From assembly GCF_030463565.1 (NCBI RefSeq), contig NC_134643.1, forward strand, positions 166,554,491-166,618,490: a stretch of 64,000 bases of DNA, in the 5' to 3' direction. The DNA comes from Pelecanus crispus (taxonomy: Eukaryota; Chordata; Aves; Pelecaniformes; Pelecanidae). The notes under the pieces are model-generated. The model made no database searches. It worked only from the letters and a program-made list of their open reading frames with translations, and had not been told where the DNA came from. This document shows positions 49,942 through 63,435 of the stretch, piece by piece. Position numbers and translations under genes: made by a program. How positions within the stretch are numbered: the first letter of the stretch is position 1; each line of letters begins with the position of its first letter.

Positions 49942-49980
49942 CCTTAATCCGTAGACTATTATTAAAATAGTGGATTAAGG
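49942..49980. repeat. Inverted repeat of TAATCC sites
   Basis: Perfect arms CCTTAATCC (49,942-49,950) and GGATTAAGG (49,972-49,980) enclose a second inverted pair, ACTATT and AATAGT. Each outer arm carries TAATCC, the K50 homeodomain (OTX/PITX/GSC) site. Confidence 0.7.
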
Positions 49981-51837
49981 AGTTGTTTGGGATCAGAGCA
50001 TGCTGTATATGTAACAAAACAGTTTAGCTGAGATTAGTATTTATTACTCAATGCAAAAATTGATTGAAGGGTTCATAGATGCTGATAGTATCACAGTTTG
50101 TGTTTGATCACTAAATTACTGTCTTTTTGCCATATGAGTTCTTGTTAAGACCTGAGAATAAAATAATCGCTCTGTGTGAAAAGGTAAAAACTGAGTAACT
50201 GACATAAATCTGTTATTAATTAAAATATTTTGACTTCATACTAATGTAAAATATTGATTTAGGTGGTTTAAAATGCATTGTATGAGGATAAGCGTGGAAA
50301 GGACATTCAGACTTCTGAAATAATAACTTGCCAATCTCTTTTTTTTAAAAAGTGTTCACAAGCTGTTATACAGATCAGTGTCAATTTAATCTAACCCAAA
50401 GCGAGCTGGAAACCAGAAGTATTTTTCCATACAATTTTCTTCTGTCAACAGTCTTTCTGAATTTGTCAGAAAGGGAAGTTTTATTGAACAGTGTGGTAAA
50501 GTTGAATTGGGTAAGATAGTGGCAGTTTTACAGACTTTATCTTTAATGCAACAGAAGGTTGTCAACAAGCCTTTTTGGTGACATCTCCACATGAGCATGG
50601 CGAGCAGATGATGTGAGGATTACCAGGCTGCTCGACAGGTCAGCTGACATCTTAAAAAATCTCTTCTATAAAGGACCAAATCTGCAGCCAGAAGCTGTTT
50701 ACTGGGTGGAAGGGGGAGGGAAATGGGGTTTGTTTAAAAGGCAGACACCCTTGGATTTGTTGTGTGCCTGCCACAGATCATTGTCTTTAAAGCTCGCTCT
50801 GTATACTGCAGAGCTGAACTCTGGTTGACACTTGTTTTCAAGTGAACTAGTAGGCAAAATAAAATCTCAGTAGCAAAGTGCCAACATGAAAAGAAAACAA
50901 TTGTTTATAAAAGTTGTGTGATATTTACTGTAAGTAGAACAGAGCTGGTTTTTTCCAAGGTGGAACATGTCAGTACCAAATTTCAGTTCTACTGCAAGTC
51001 ATATTTAAAAAATTGTTTATAATCCCAGTTTTAGGATTTTTTTTTTTTTTTAAATCCTGTTGTTAATAGTCCAGGTCCCTATTGTACTTTACAGAAGAGT
51101 TTGGATTATTTCTGAATGGAGGTTCAGACACTTCCACATCAAGCAAATAAAACTCCTGCAAGTGTGCCTGTGCTGGAGATTTCTCTTCCACGGACTATCC
51201 GTCAGCTGATTGTATCTGTTATTTTTCAGGTCCACTTCCTTCACCTGTACAGCCCCTGGACATATGAAGCTGTGGTTTGTAAGAAGCTTATAAAACCCCA
51301 TGCAGAAGGGTGCAGCAAATGGAGTCGGCACAAGGCAGCCACAAGACTTCGCTTTGGGAACGTGCGTGAGTGGCGTGTAGGGAAGACTACTGTACTTATA
51401 GGCAATGATGCTCATGCCCAGGGTAGTGCAGCGGGCACTGGGAAACCTTCATATTCTAAAAAGTGTCACTTGAATCAGCGTGAAAGAAAAGACAGACTTT
51501 TGGCGGTCTTTCAATGCAGCTCTGAAAGAGCTGCCACAGTTGTGGCCAAAGAACTGGGGAATTGGCACTGGGAAACTGGAGGGGAAAATATCTAGAAAAA
51601 AGCTGGTGGCCTTTGATGAGTTGATTTCCTCGCTCAGCTGTCTGTGAGGCAACGTTTAAGGACTGCCCAATTTTCCTCTAACCCTAAACTAAAGGTTTGT
51701 ACAACTTAGCTTTTACTTCTCATTAGTTAAAAAGTCTTTTATTACTTAGCCTTGTGGTACTAGCAGTTTGGATTAGGTTGCTGCTAGCCTCAGAAGTTAC
51801 ACTCTGCTTTGACATAAAAGTAAATGAAGAAACATTT

Positions 51838-51896
51838 AGAATCATAGAATCGTTTAGGTTGGAAAAGACCTTTAAGATCACCCAGTCCAACTTCTT
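51838..51896 (-). mobile_element. CR1 LINE 3' tail, very short
   Basis: A minus-strand CR1 end: AGAATCATAGAATCGTTTAG, then GTTGGAAAAGACCTTTAAGA and CACCCAGTCCAAC. The GTTGGAAAAGACC type differs from the GGAAGGGACC type of the 26.9- and 42.8-kb copies, so at least two CR1 subfamilies are present. Confidence 0.9.
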
Positions 51897-54522
51897 TAAA
51901 GAAGTCTTAGAGAAGTTAAGTCTAGCCTGCCTACCTACCACTCTAAGAAACTTTCCATCATTTTTTACCTTTCTAAAGTCTTTATGTAAAAGACAGTAGT
52001 CCGTTATCTTTTAATGCCGAAAGGAAAAAAAAATAATAGAAAAAGAAAACCAGAAAACAGAACTTTGACTGATTTCTAGTACGAATTTTTTAATCCAGTA
52101 AATTTGCAAAGATCAAGAAGGTAAGAATGCATGTTCTGAATATAGCAGATACTCTGAATATGTAATTCTGTTTATAGTCTCTGAAGCATCATTTAGATGC
52201 TACTGCTTTCTGTCATGTCAGAAAGCAGCGTATCTCAAAAGAAAATAGTTTTCCAAAGACCATTAAGCATACAAAGGTTAATGTCTCCCATCACTTCAGT
52301 GAGGCAATTTTCTTACTTTTACAAAGGGAACAGAAGGATTTGGCAAGTGTGGTAAGATTTTGTGAATGTTTTCAATGTGAAAAACACCAAGTGAAATGAT
52401 TTTGCTTTCCTCAAATAATCCGCGTATCCACGCATCCCAGCAAGAAACAGACTTTTCATCAGATGAACAGTGGGACATAATTACGTTATACCCCTGTCCT
52501 CAAGCACAGACTGTTACCGGTGGCAGCAGAACTCCCTCAGGCTCCACGCAGGCGCTGAAGTGGGCTCCAGCCCCTGGGAAAACCTGCAAATGAGCAGAAG
52601 CACTTTGCACGCTGTGTTCTGTCTTGGCTAGGATTTTAAAGACTGAATTTTCCTTTCCTCTCTTTGCATGAACTAGAATTGGGGTTTTTTTTGTGTTCAT
52701 TTTGGTGGGCTGGAGAGGTAAAAATGCCAAGTAGCCCCCTCACTGATTCATTTCTGCTCAGTGCCGCGCACCACAGCAGAATCAAGCTGGGAGTTCTCCC
52801 AAGACCTCCGTGTGGACAAGGCAGATGTCAATTTAGTGCTGGTCCCAGATCCCGAATTGAAGGGTCTGCTGACTTTGTCATCCACATTCATCGCGCCCAA
52901 CAGGTACACACAGCCCCTGCATCTCAGTAGCCTCACAGAGACCAGTGTTAGAGGTGTATATTGGAAATACGCTTGCCATTTAACCTTCAGATTTGTGACT
53001 GAGGTGGCATGAAAAGTAGTAGCTGTCGCAACAATTTTAATGACATGGAAACATTTTCTGCTACCAACTAGACCAGAATCATCAATCATTTCACAGAGAT
53101 TGCCATATGGCTATCACATGGCAGGAAATTTGTTCTTTAACAATTTAGGCTACTTTTGGATCAGCCAATGACTGAAAAACTTCCCACCTTACAGTCCAGC
53201 TGTGGAGAGCGACCTACAACTTAAATGCAAGTAGAGGGGTGCTAGCAGATCAAGAAACATGCCAGCTAGCCACCTGCCACCTCCCGTAACTCACATCTTC
53301 TTTACAGGGAAAAGAGAGTCATGCTTTAACTAAAGCAATGTAGAGACTTGGTTTCAGGTGGATTCGCATCAGTTGTGGTTATAAATGACCTAGTGCTGCC
53401 TGCAGCACCTCCTGAACTGCCTGGTGACTTGAGAGAAAGGATCATACGATTGCTCCCAAAAGATCTTTAGTTGAAATCAACTGGTTTAAGGAGGAGATCT
53501 TGCCTAACCTACCGTGTTTGAACTGAAATGATTTCAGGGTGGTGTCATGAACATCTCCGCCTGCAGATCTAACAGGAATACAGTCTCTGACGTACCACCT
53601 TTGGGAGTGCCGCCCCACAGCCTGGCCTCACAGGACACAACCACAACCGGAAGAGGACCCAGATTTCAGTCTCCAGGTAAAGAAACATTGGTTTTACCAA
53701 TTTAACAAATGGTCAAATAGTCTTAAAGGGAGAATATTTACCAATATACCTATTGGACTGAAAAACTGGATTGGCAGACTTGTATTTCTCCCTGTGCTAA
53801 TAATCTAACTGACTATAAAGGAAACTTGGCTAACAAAGTACATCACACCCACAGAATAAGCCCACTGCCCAGTTAAGCTTGACAAAAATACTTTTGACAA
53901 GGATTTCATTGTTTAGAATTCACTGAAATGTATTTTATAACTGTTGTTCTCTGGCATTCACCCCAGAGGAGTAGTTGTGCTGCTTATCCAGCTGCTGCTT
54001 AGAGAATCCATTGTAGATACAGAAGGGCTGAACATAAGACGTGAAAAATTTTTGAATATGTTTATATCATGCAGGAGGTCCCTCTAGATATGTCACATTA
54101 GCCTGATATTTCCTATTTCTGTTTTTAGTTTCACTTTCCTAATTTCAATCCATTCACATAACTCCATCTCAGACCTTGTTTTTTTCCTTTGAAAACCCAC
54201 TGCCATATGGAGGAAACATTAAAATTATTGGATCCAAAGTAAAAACAAAAGCAGCTTAGTGTTAGCGCAAGAGGCTTAAATCGAGACAATTAAACCTAAG
54301 TTAAACTGAAAGTAAAAATTACAAATAATTTTGGCCAGTAGATATATACCGTATACCACACGAAAGCCATTATCATTCATAATGGAAGCACACAGTCTTC
54401 AAAAAAAAGATCATCATCATCAGAAGTACTGAAATAAACTTCCAAGAGAAATCTGTGCGCTAAGCGTACAAGAAGAATCTCCAGCAGGACTATTGAGAAG
54501 AGGCTGCCTTGCCTTCCAGAGT

Positions 54523-54598
54523 TTCATAGAATCATTTAGGTTGGAAAAGACCTTTAAGATCATTGAGTCCAACTGTAAACCTAACACTGCCAGGTCAG
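54523..54598 (-). mobile_element. CR1 LINE 3' tail
   Basis: A minus-strand CR1 end: CATAGAATCATTTAGGTTGG, then AAAAGACCTTTAAGATCATT, then GAGTCCAACTGTAAACCTAA and CACTGCCAGG. It is of the same subfamily type as the 51.8-kb and 2.7-kb copies. Confidence 0.92.
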
Positions 54599-57500
54599 CA
54601 GGGGAACGCGCACTGCTATGCAACCAGGTGATTTTCTTTGACTACCGTTTCGTGAAGAAGGTTGTGTGGTGTTTTCAATACGGACGGGACCCAGGATAAT
54701 CCTTCTGCAGCCCAGCTTTCCTCTTCTGTTTGTTATTTTAATGCTGTGATTTATACTCAGTGCTGCTGTGAGTGACAGCTACTGTGACAGCCACCTGTAT
54801 TTCTCCCAGATAACAACCATGGGCCTGATTAACCATCATGGCTCTGGGATATTTAGGAGTAGCCTTTAGTTGCTCGGTTTTTAACAGAATAGTTGAAAAT
54901 GAGACTGCTACACTTGGTGGCCATAGTATGAATTTGATCTCTTCCACGTGTAAAAATCTTGTCAGTGTTCATCTACAGGGGTAAACCTGGCCCCTCAAAA
55001 ATGCCAAAGGGTAACTGGATGACACCAATCCATGATCCTTTACTACAGACTTCCATGCTGCTTCCCAAAGACCACTAGATGTTAATTAGTAACACCGACC
55101 TGCAGGTTTTAACCAAAATTTTGGTAGGCAGCTCTGGGAGTTTCTGTGATAATGAGCATCAGCTAACAGGGAGGGGAAAAAAACCCCAATGCCCACCCCC
55201 CCAACCTGCTCTCAGGGCAGGCAGTGAAACAATGGAAAAAAATTGCCTGAAGTTATAGTGAAAGGGGTGGGTAATAATTAGTACTCTCTAATTTGTTAGC
55301 CCTATCCACTCTCTTTTACCTCTGCTGTCGATGTTGCCACTGCCAGCAAGATGTGGCGGCAAACGCCTGCTTCTTTATATGCCTCCACTCATCAATATGC
55401 AGCTACCACCTTGAAGCTGTGTTAAAAAGTAAAAGGAAGATACATGTTTGCACCCACGCAAATAAATGTGAAGGGCTAGAACACATCCATACCAAACTGG
55501 GAGCTCTGAAAGCCTGAAACGTTATCAGATCACAGCCTCACAGAAGAGCAGAGCTTGGTAGGGCTGAGGGGATGATCTCAGGTTCTTTATTGTCTCCAAG
55601 GATTTGTAATTCAAGGAGGCAACAGAGCTGTGTAACAGCGTGCCTGTGACTGGAGGCACTGGAGGGTCAGCGCTGCACAGCGGTCTTGCCCAAGTTGGGT
55701 TATGACAGCCCTTTTCTTCTTACACTCTGTCCTATGCTTTTGATCCCATTAACAAGAACAAGCTTCCTTAACATCAGCTTCTGCATCATGACTTTCCAGA
55801 AATGCATAATTCCTTGATATTCCCAACAAATTTACCAAAACCCAACAAAAACATTCAATAAATCCTTTGCACCAATAAAATCATTTTAATACAATTTAAA
55901 CTCTGCATCATCTTAAGTCTTGAAATTACCCCAGTTCCTTTTCCCTTTCATTCCAGTCAACTCAGATTTTCCTTTGGAGATTAACTGCGGTAAATAGAGC
56001 TCTTTTATTGACTCCTGTAAACTTTCTAAGAGCGTATTTATTCATCCTTCCATGAACTTCTTTTGGTGTGATTAGCCCTGACTTAGATGCCTGTCTGCTA
56101 TATACCATATATGAACTAGTAGTGTTGCAGCTTTCTCCCTATGTGCTCAGGCTGTAGGATTCAAAATTGATTAAAAGTGCAAGAGGGAGTATTTGTCATT
56201 GCTGTCATCTATTTGCAGCCCTAGAACTCTAACATTTCTCATGCAATTTCCATTTCCCTTTTATCCTCTTTATCTTTGGCAGTGTTTTCATTGAGGACTC
56301 CAAGACTACAATTTTCCCTTCCCGGTCCTGCACAGAGATGGCCCATCAGACTCTCTCTGCCAGATACTTGTTTCTTTGGACATTGTGTACCGGGACTCAT
56401 CTTACAGCACACAGAAGTATACTTCTGCATCAAATTACAAGGCAGACAGCTTGCTGAGGTTATTTTACCAGCAATACTCTGAAGTGTCATGGGTGAGTGG
56501 GACAGGAGACGGTGTCCTGTCCAGCAAAACACTGAGATTGCAACTTCTGTCCCATTCTGTGCAGCAATTGTCTTCATGAACCTCTGTCTGTAAAGCCATT
56601 TCGAAAGACATATTAACCGTAAAATAATCCACTGGTCAAGAAGATCTCTGGGGATTTAGAATCACGTTCTTAATCTGCCTAAATTTGTCTGCTTGTCTTG
56701 CTCTCTTCAGAAATTCTGTTCTGGATCTAAGATGCCTCCTCCAGCAAAAACCCCCACTTGAAACTGGTAAGAGAAGACTTGGATTTAATAAACCAGCATT
56801 TTCCTGGTACGTTAATCAATCCTTTGTTTGGGCTTTGCCCCCCCTGGGTTTGGATATTGTCCTTCTCGAAGGGAGGGAAGCTTCTTTCTTTCTCTCTGCA
56901 ATTTTTGTCCAGAGTTACTACGGTCACCCTGCTTTCTGGGATAAACAGTAAATTTAAGGCCACCCGCTGCTTCCCTTTGCCTTGCCCTCCACCTGCCTCG
57001 GGGCTGCACTGATCCGACATTATGCAGCAGGAGAACGTGCATGATTGCGTGACTTCGCTCTGCTGCTGTCGCTACGGCCTGCAGACAGCAGGAAAAGGGC
57101 GACAGAACAAAACATCCATTTCTTCTCAGCTGTCTCGCTAGCCTTGCTGCAATGGGCAGAGACAAGCAGTTTCCAAGCGAAGAGTGGTTAGGACTCCTTG
57201 TGAGAACCTGCAGGAAAAAAGTAGGAAACAGGTCTGACCTCCCAAGTGCTCCGCTTTGTAGCTCCTAAGCAAGGCTGGAGAAGAAACGCCTCAACCCTAC
57301 TGCTTCTTGTATCCTTGGGCCACGAAGGGGGAGAACGGACCTCCCCGCCAGCCCACCGACTTCCTCGGTCATGTCCCAGAGCCGCTCATTCCCAGCGCAC
57401 GCAACGGGCGGGAGCAGAGCACGGCCCACCTGCCGACCTCCGGTGAACGAGGAGCTCGCTCCTCTTCAGCAGCGCCGAGGGCAAGCAGAGGCCGGGCTGC

Positions 57501-60500
57501 GTGCCTGCCTGCGCCTGTCATCTCGGGAGGTCACCACATGCACCCCGTCTTCCTCACGTAGTTGTAGCCGAGTCAGTTTATTCTACCGTTTTTACATACC
57601 TCAACTGAATAGCAGTCGTGAACAAATCAAAAGATAGTCATGGGAAGTTGGGGGAATATCAGGAAGAATGTTTTCTCTACCTTAATAATTTCTCCAAAAT
57701 AGAGGAGAAAACTAAAAATCAATCTACTGTCTTCTTGACTTGATAAGATCAATGAAAAAAAAAAACAAACCAACCCAAAACCACCCAAACCCCAAACCAA
57801 AATCCACCCCCCCCAAAAAAATAACCAAGCCAAAGTAAATCTCACACCAGCAGTAGCAAAGCAATGTTCGTGCTGAACTGTTCAAAAATGAGGACTTGAC
57901 ACTATTTCAAGTATGAAGCTGGGAAATGGCATTCGGCCTGCCTCAGCACCTGGGCTGGCCAGCCTTTCAGGACACTCCGTGGGGCCCCCTCTGAAGCATC
58001 ACTTTTTTAGTGACCTTAGGAAAAACTGTTTGAAGGTGTCAGAGTGGGTGCCCGAGCGAGAACAATTCATCCTTACAAAGCACAGCTGGCTGAATTACAA
58101 CTCGTTCTAAAGACCCCTTGCTAGCCGTCTGCCCGTGCTAGACACAGGAGACACATTTTTAACATCTTCACAGATAAATTCTTCGTATGATTACTGTTAC
58201 TGGTTTTCGCCTTGATTTTTGGCTGCCTACTCCCAGAAGCTTTAACAGTAGCATACATATTTAAAGATATAATGTTAAGGGTAAGCCCCCCTAGTAGTGT
58301 GCTTTGGTAACTCTTCCCATCATCCCCTTAACTCTGCTCCTGCGCTTTGTAAGTTTATGCGTGCCGTGGCCAGCAGGTGATGCTAAAATACCTCTGAGGG
58401 CAGGCAGAATTTAAACTGCAATTCCCATTGAAAGTGCTGGAATCCTGAGAAGCAGCAAGAATGTGCCATCACCCGAACGTGACAGGCTTCATCTGTAATC
58501 TTCTGGCACATCTAATTTACAAGCAGTTAACTCCTCTCATCAACAGTGAGTTCCAGATGTTTCAAATAAGAAGAAAGAAAATGCACGGTGGCAGCTCTGT
58601 GATAATCAACTGATAAATTAAGTCTCGGTCCCTGAAGATTTCTGCTTTAGTCTGAAGCGTCCTACTCTTGTGTATGCACATGTACCCAAAGTCCATATAT
58701 GAGGTAATAGGAAAAATATTTCAGGAGTCAGCTTTATGGAGATAAGTAAACTGCCATTAACTGTCTGGCATAAGGAGAAACAGCGGGATACTGAGAATAA
58801 AAAATTAAATTAGAGGTGAATTGTAGGAAACTATATTTGGGAGAAGACTAGAACACCTCTGCACAAGTAATCTTCTTTCCTGTAAGAAAATACTTGGTTG
58901 TGATGAGGTCCAAGAGCAAGAGTTGGTACTATTATCAGAAGCGAGAGCTTTTGGAGGAACAGTAATTGAAAGGAAAAAAGGGATGTAAACGCAGAGGGGA
59001 ATTGTTCTTTGCAGAATATGCATCACTTTCTTGATGATTAGTAATTAATCCAAGGGAGCAAGCAGGGATTTGAGAGAGCGCTATCTTGGATGAACAGATA
59101 ATTTCAGAAGCAATAACTTTAAAGAAAAATTATGAAGAGGAGATACAGCTGCCCCCAGAAATGAAGCTGTTGCCCAAACTGGTAAGGCACAGAACGAGGA
59201 CAGCATGTAACTTCATGGCATGAAGTCATGGTCTCGTGTATCCCACACCAGCTAAGCTTTATCAAAGTTCTAGCTCATACAATTTGACTTTTGGGGTAGC
59301 TGTAGCAGGGAAACCAAATCCAGCGCTGCAGTAACATTCAATTATAACAACAACAGACAACTTCTGTCAACCATCAAATATAAAAACTTCTCCCAGCTGT
59401 TAAGGACTTACCATAGTTTCGTGTGACTCCTTCCTTACCTGTAAAAGTCAAGATCTGTATCAGCTATGTAACAATAATTCACCAAGCAACCTCAGTTTTT
59501 ATTTATTGTGTACTGCTAATGTAGTCAGGACTGGCTACAGCACCCGCTCCCCAGCAATCCCACAAAGTTTTGCAGAAATACTTGGCCACAATTTCAAACT
59601 CTACTGGCCAAAGTCAGACACCAAAACCCCACTGCTCCCTCCTTTCAAGGTCTCTCACTCCTCCCCTACCTCGCCTGAAGTACAGATGTTGTCCAGCCTA
59701 CTTCTCTTAATTTAGAGATTGCTATTTTTGCCTTCACTAGCATTAGTAAAATGGTGTTTCTCATCCACAACATTTCACATTTTTGATTTGTGTGTCAGTT
59801 CAAACAGGACTCGATTTGTGTTTCCTGTCCCTTCAAACAGGTTATTTGGGTCAGTGTAACTCCCGAGTGCCTCGGATGCCTGCCTGAATTCTGTTCCGCC
59901 CCCTCTTCCAGAGTTACTTTTCCTGAAGAAAATACAGGTACCACCCACGACCGGACTAAAGTACCCACTTAAAGCATTTTTCAGGCAATCACAGAGAAGC
60001 TCTTGTTACCTTCTTTCCACCTCAGTAACCAACAACCAGACAGCTGACCTACCTCTTCTCACCACCCCACACAGGACAGGCTTTCTCCTCCATCCGCAAA
60101 TATCGATGGACCTCTGTGCGACACCATCGCTCTGAACGTCTCAAGCCCCAAAGGGACAGTAAGTGGCATTACAGAAACGCGGGAATACACCTACAGGTTG
60201 CACAGTGCTGTCTACACCTTTGTGCTTGTTGCTACAACTGCATCATACCTGTTACCACACGTATTCTGGGTAGCTGAGTTTTCAAATACAAAAGGATTGT
60301 GCTATTTGCAAGAGCTAGGTAGGGTAATTGTTGCTCTTTGCACTCACAGGAAAGACAGAGGGTTGAAACATGAGGAAATCTGTTTTCAAGCAATCCTAAC
60401 ACAACACTGCAAAATGGGAGTAAGGTAAGCAGCAAGCAGGAGATTGCACTAACGACCTCAGCCTTTCCCAATCATCCCTCACTGCCTTTTACCTGAAAAT

Positions 60501-62426
60501 GGCACAAAACCCATGAAGATATTGTCCACGACTAGCTCACAGCCAACTAATATTTGCAATACAGTTGCAAGACTCCAGAAAAGCAGCTGAGGGCACACGC
60601 AATCTGTATGATGGCAAAATTCTAAGAACTCTTAGGGCTATTCAAACACAGCTAAGCGTTTCTGTAAGAAGTGAAGCTACCAGGCTAAAGATGGACCAGG
60701 TAGCTTGCCATGAGATGCAGCTTGCTGTAAAGCTGCTTTTTTATTTCTTCTTTCTTAGAGAAAGAGAACCAAACCACACCACTAACTCTCATATCATGTT
60801 TTCAAATGACAATTTGGACTGAGGATTACTTTCAGACTAAATTTGGCAATGATGGTCCCTTTTTTCAGACTCTTAAGAACCAGATTTTAAATTATTTACC
60901 AGCCACCAAACAACTGACACTGAAGTGTTACATTTTGTCTAAATTTGCTGTGTCTTCATGCAGCTCAGTAATCTGTTCCTACCTCTTAACCTTCCTGCTA
61001 ATTTACATTTCCTCAGATATCCATGCAGTAAGTGCATTTAAGAAAATATCTGGCAGTAAAAAAAATTTTGGAAGAGGCTGGTATTTTGAAAGTTTAGACA
61101 AAACCCCAGACCTCCCAAGAGATCTGAAGAACAGATACAGTAGACAGTAGAACATTTGGATGCCCTAAAATGCTCCAGAAGCCTAAATGCTAGAAAAACT
61201 TTTAAAATTATCTGAGGCAATAATGGGTTTCAAGGGAGGAGACAACTTCAGAATAGCATTTCTGTAAAATCTGTGATATATTAAACTTTCTAGATTGTCT
61301 CAAGTACTGCACACTGAAACCTAACCGTTTCAAATTCCAAAACAGCTGCAATTATTACAAGGCAAAGCTGCTTAAAAAATTGTGTATGCAGTAGGTTTAA
61401 ATTCCAGAAGACAATAACACACTTCACAAACTGCCTTTAAAAGTGAAAATAAGATACCTGAGAAGCTGCCATGACCTGTCAACTAGTCTGTAGAAAAACC
61501 AAAGGGATATACGCCCATCAGTTTCAAACCCATGTATGTACCACATAGCTCCATCTCACTTCTATTAATCTGATTTTGAAACAGCAGTTGTAAATGCATC
61601 ACAAAAATCTGTTTTCATATGACTATACTGAAATTCTTGAGCACCTATATTATATTCATATTTCAGTAACAGACAACTGATTCGTGTTTCTCAAACTAAG
61701 CATTCCCATTTGTGTAATAACTATTGATGATTTTGAGCAGTGACTATACCTACAGTAGCTGATCACAAAACCAGGGATATTAAGAAAAGTCAATTTTATA
61801 CTTTTTAAAATTTAAATCAAGAGTCACACTACAGCTGACTGCATCAGTAAAGAACAAAACGCTTACCATGCTCACCCTTTTCCTGTTTTGAACATAAAAC
61901 ATGGAAGATTTATCTGAAATCAGCATTTCCTAGTGACTGCGTGTAGGGAGGGGCACAAGAACAAACCTGTCCACAACATCTGAACAAAGCTGTGGTTGGA
62001 GACAGGCGGAGCACGAGAGTGATGTGGTTCATCTGGGAGGAGTTATGGAGCACAGCAATTGAGGAAATGTCACCTGAAGCCAACTTTTAGGAGGTTAATA
62101 ACGACAAGTTACCTTAACCAAAGATATTTTTATTGGGTTCAGTATTCAAGCATCATTAGGTTAAGGTCTTTTAGAAAAGTAAACCGGTAAAAATAAGAAG
62201 TCCCAACCTTATGAATGGCAATTGGTACATGAAGTTTAATTTTAAATAAAATTTTATCAGGCTTGTGAAAACATGCCAAAAGCCCAATTGTGTTACGAGT
62301 CTAAAATTACCGAACAAGATATGCACAAAATACTCCATTTTCAAAAAAAACGCAAACGTAGGTTTAATGCTAGTCATCCAAAATCGACATTAGTCTCTTA
62401 ATATAAGGCAAAAATAGTAATTTTCT

Positions 62427-62432
62427 TTTATT
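62427..62432 (-). terminator. TM9SF2: Candidate polyadenylation signal of TM9SF2
   Basis: The plus strand reads TTTATT, so the transcript strand carries a canonical AATAAA. It is followed 20-30 bases downstream by a U-rich stretch. Cleavage would fall near 62,405. An earlier AATAAA at 62,858-62,863 is an alternative proximal signal. Confidence 0.5.
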
Positions 62433-62796
62433 TTTTAACCTACATACATACAATCAGCCATAGTTGCCGTATAGAATATGCATCATCGAGATCTAAAAGC
62501 AAGATCAGCAGAGAATGCTGACTCATGCATTATAAGATCTTGTCAACATACTGACAATTCCATAGCAATCTCTGAAAACGTATCTGGGTGAAGGACTGGA
62601 TTAATGCTGCAGAGTGGTTTTGTTAAATGAGTGTATAATTTAATTCTCATGCGCCACAATCACATTTCTGTGTTATAGCCATGTAGCACAAGTAACATTT
62701 CTTGCAGATCTTGGCGTGTGTCAATATACATTAAACCATAGAAAATGCCATAAAATACTCTATGCAATCTTTAAGCATCCATCTTCATTATAATTG

Positions 62797-62804
62797 TATT
62801 TACA
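62797..62804 (-). promoter_or_regulatory. Pumilio response element 3 in TM9SF2 3' UTR
   Basis: This is a third perfect UGUAAAUA on the transcript strand. It is retained in the longer UTR form and also lies outside the form ending at the proximal AATAAA near 62,860, so its inclusion would depend on polyadenylation choice. Confidence 0.45.
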
Positions 62805-63100
62805 TTTTTTTATGAACTTATAATATGTAATAAGCCACTGAAGACATTTTTACAATATTTATTAGATTATGAATTTATAAATTCAAGGACTCGGAGGCAC
62901 ATAGTTTAAAAGGCCAAGAACACCAAACTAATGAAGTCACAGAAATCAGAGTATTTATGGACGTAACACCAGTAAAAAATAAAAATCACATCCAAACTAA
63001 AAGCAACACTTGAGAGTCATCCTTCAAAGTTAGCATAATAAAAAGTTCTCATTTCCCTCAAAGAAAAATAATTCATCCCACCTACCAAGCTAGAAAAACC

Positions 63101-63108
63101 TATTTACA
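63101..63108 (-). promoter_or_regulatory. Pumilio response element 2 in TM9SF2 3' UTR
   Basis: This is a second perfect UGUAAAUA on the transcript strand, exactly 100 bases downstream of the first. Confidence 0.5.
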
Positions 63109-63200
63109 GTTGTACTTTGATCAGAAGTATCATTAAGTTGTGTAATACAGCCACTTCTACTCTGCCATTAGAATTTAACATTTCCTTTAAAGTATAGTTG

Positions 63201-63208
63201 TATTTACA
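63201..63208 (-). promoter_or_regulatory. Pumilio response element 1 in TM9SF2 3' UTR
   Basis: The transcript strand reads UGUAAAUA, a perfect match to the PUM1/PUM2 consensus UGUANAUA. It lies about 230 bases after the stop codon. Confidence 0.5.
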
Positions 63209-63435
63209 AATGCATAAATATTGTAACTCTGATCTTCATTGCGATCTGAATGAAAACAGGTTAAGTCACAATACAAATGTGTTAGTGGAAAAAGTAGCTG
63301 CATATTCAGTATCATTCTCAAAGAATAGGAAGCCAATACTTCTGATAAAGCTCAAGTTCGTCAACTAGACCAGGTCTTTAAGTTACATTAATGAAGATTA
63401 AACCTCTTCTGTGTTAATTCTTTACATTGGTTTCT

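Larger units (their letters stand above)
42481..62404. other. Intergenic region between the CLYBL-like gene and TM9SF2
   Basis: About 20 kb without a recognisable gene. It holds three short CR1 tails (listed), a probable ancient palindromic repeat near 44,650, an inverted pair at 49,942-49,980, an A/C-rich low-complexity tract at 57,757-57,830 and small CpG-containing patches (46,000-46,450 and 57,240-57,560). The reading frames up to 245 codons in the GC-richer parts resemble no family I know. Confidence 0.6.
62405..63435 (-). other. TM9SF2: TM9SF2 3' untranslated region
   Basis: This is the sequence following the TM9SF2 stop codon in the direction of transcription. It is AT-rich, has no transposon fragment, and contains three sense-strand UGUAAAUA elements. 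The left limit is inferred from an AATAAA hexamer at 62,427-62,432, which gives a UTR of about 1.0 kb, in keeping with my recollection of the mammalian transcript. Other AATAAA hexamers on the same strand (for example 62,858-62,863, and near 62,130) could give shorter or longer forms. The limits need transcript data. Confidence 0.65.

Noticed and set aside
49942-49980. MicroRNA precursor
   Set aside because: The stem is far too short (9 + 6 bp with an asymmetric bulge) for a Drosha substrate.
51754-54699. Repeated peptide FRLEKTFKI in frames near 2.7, 51.8 and 54.5 kb, suggesting a shared protein motif
   Set aside because: It is the chance translation of the CR1 3' tail in each place, not a protein family.
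58365-58385. Second CTCF-like site (TGGCCAGCAGGTGATGC)
   Set aside because: It matches the left half of the core, but the GGC of the right half is lost, so it is too weak to call by eye.
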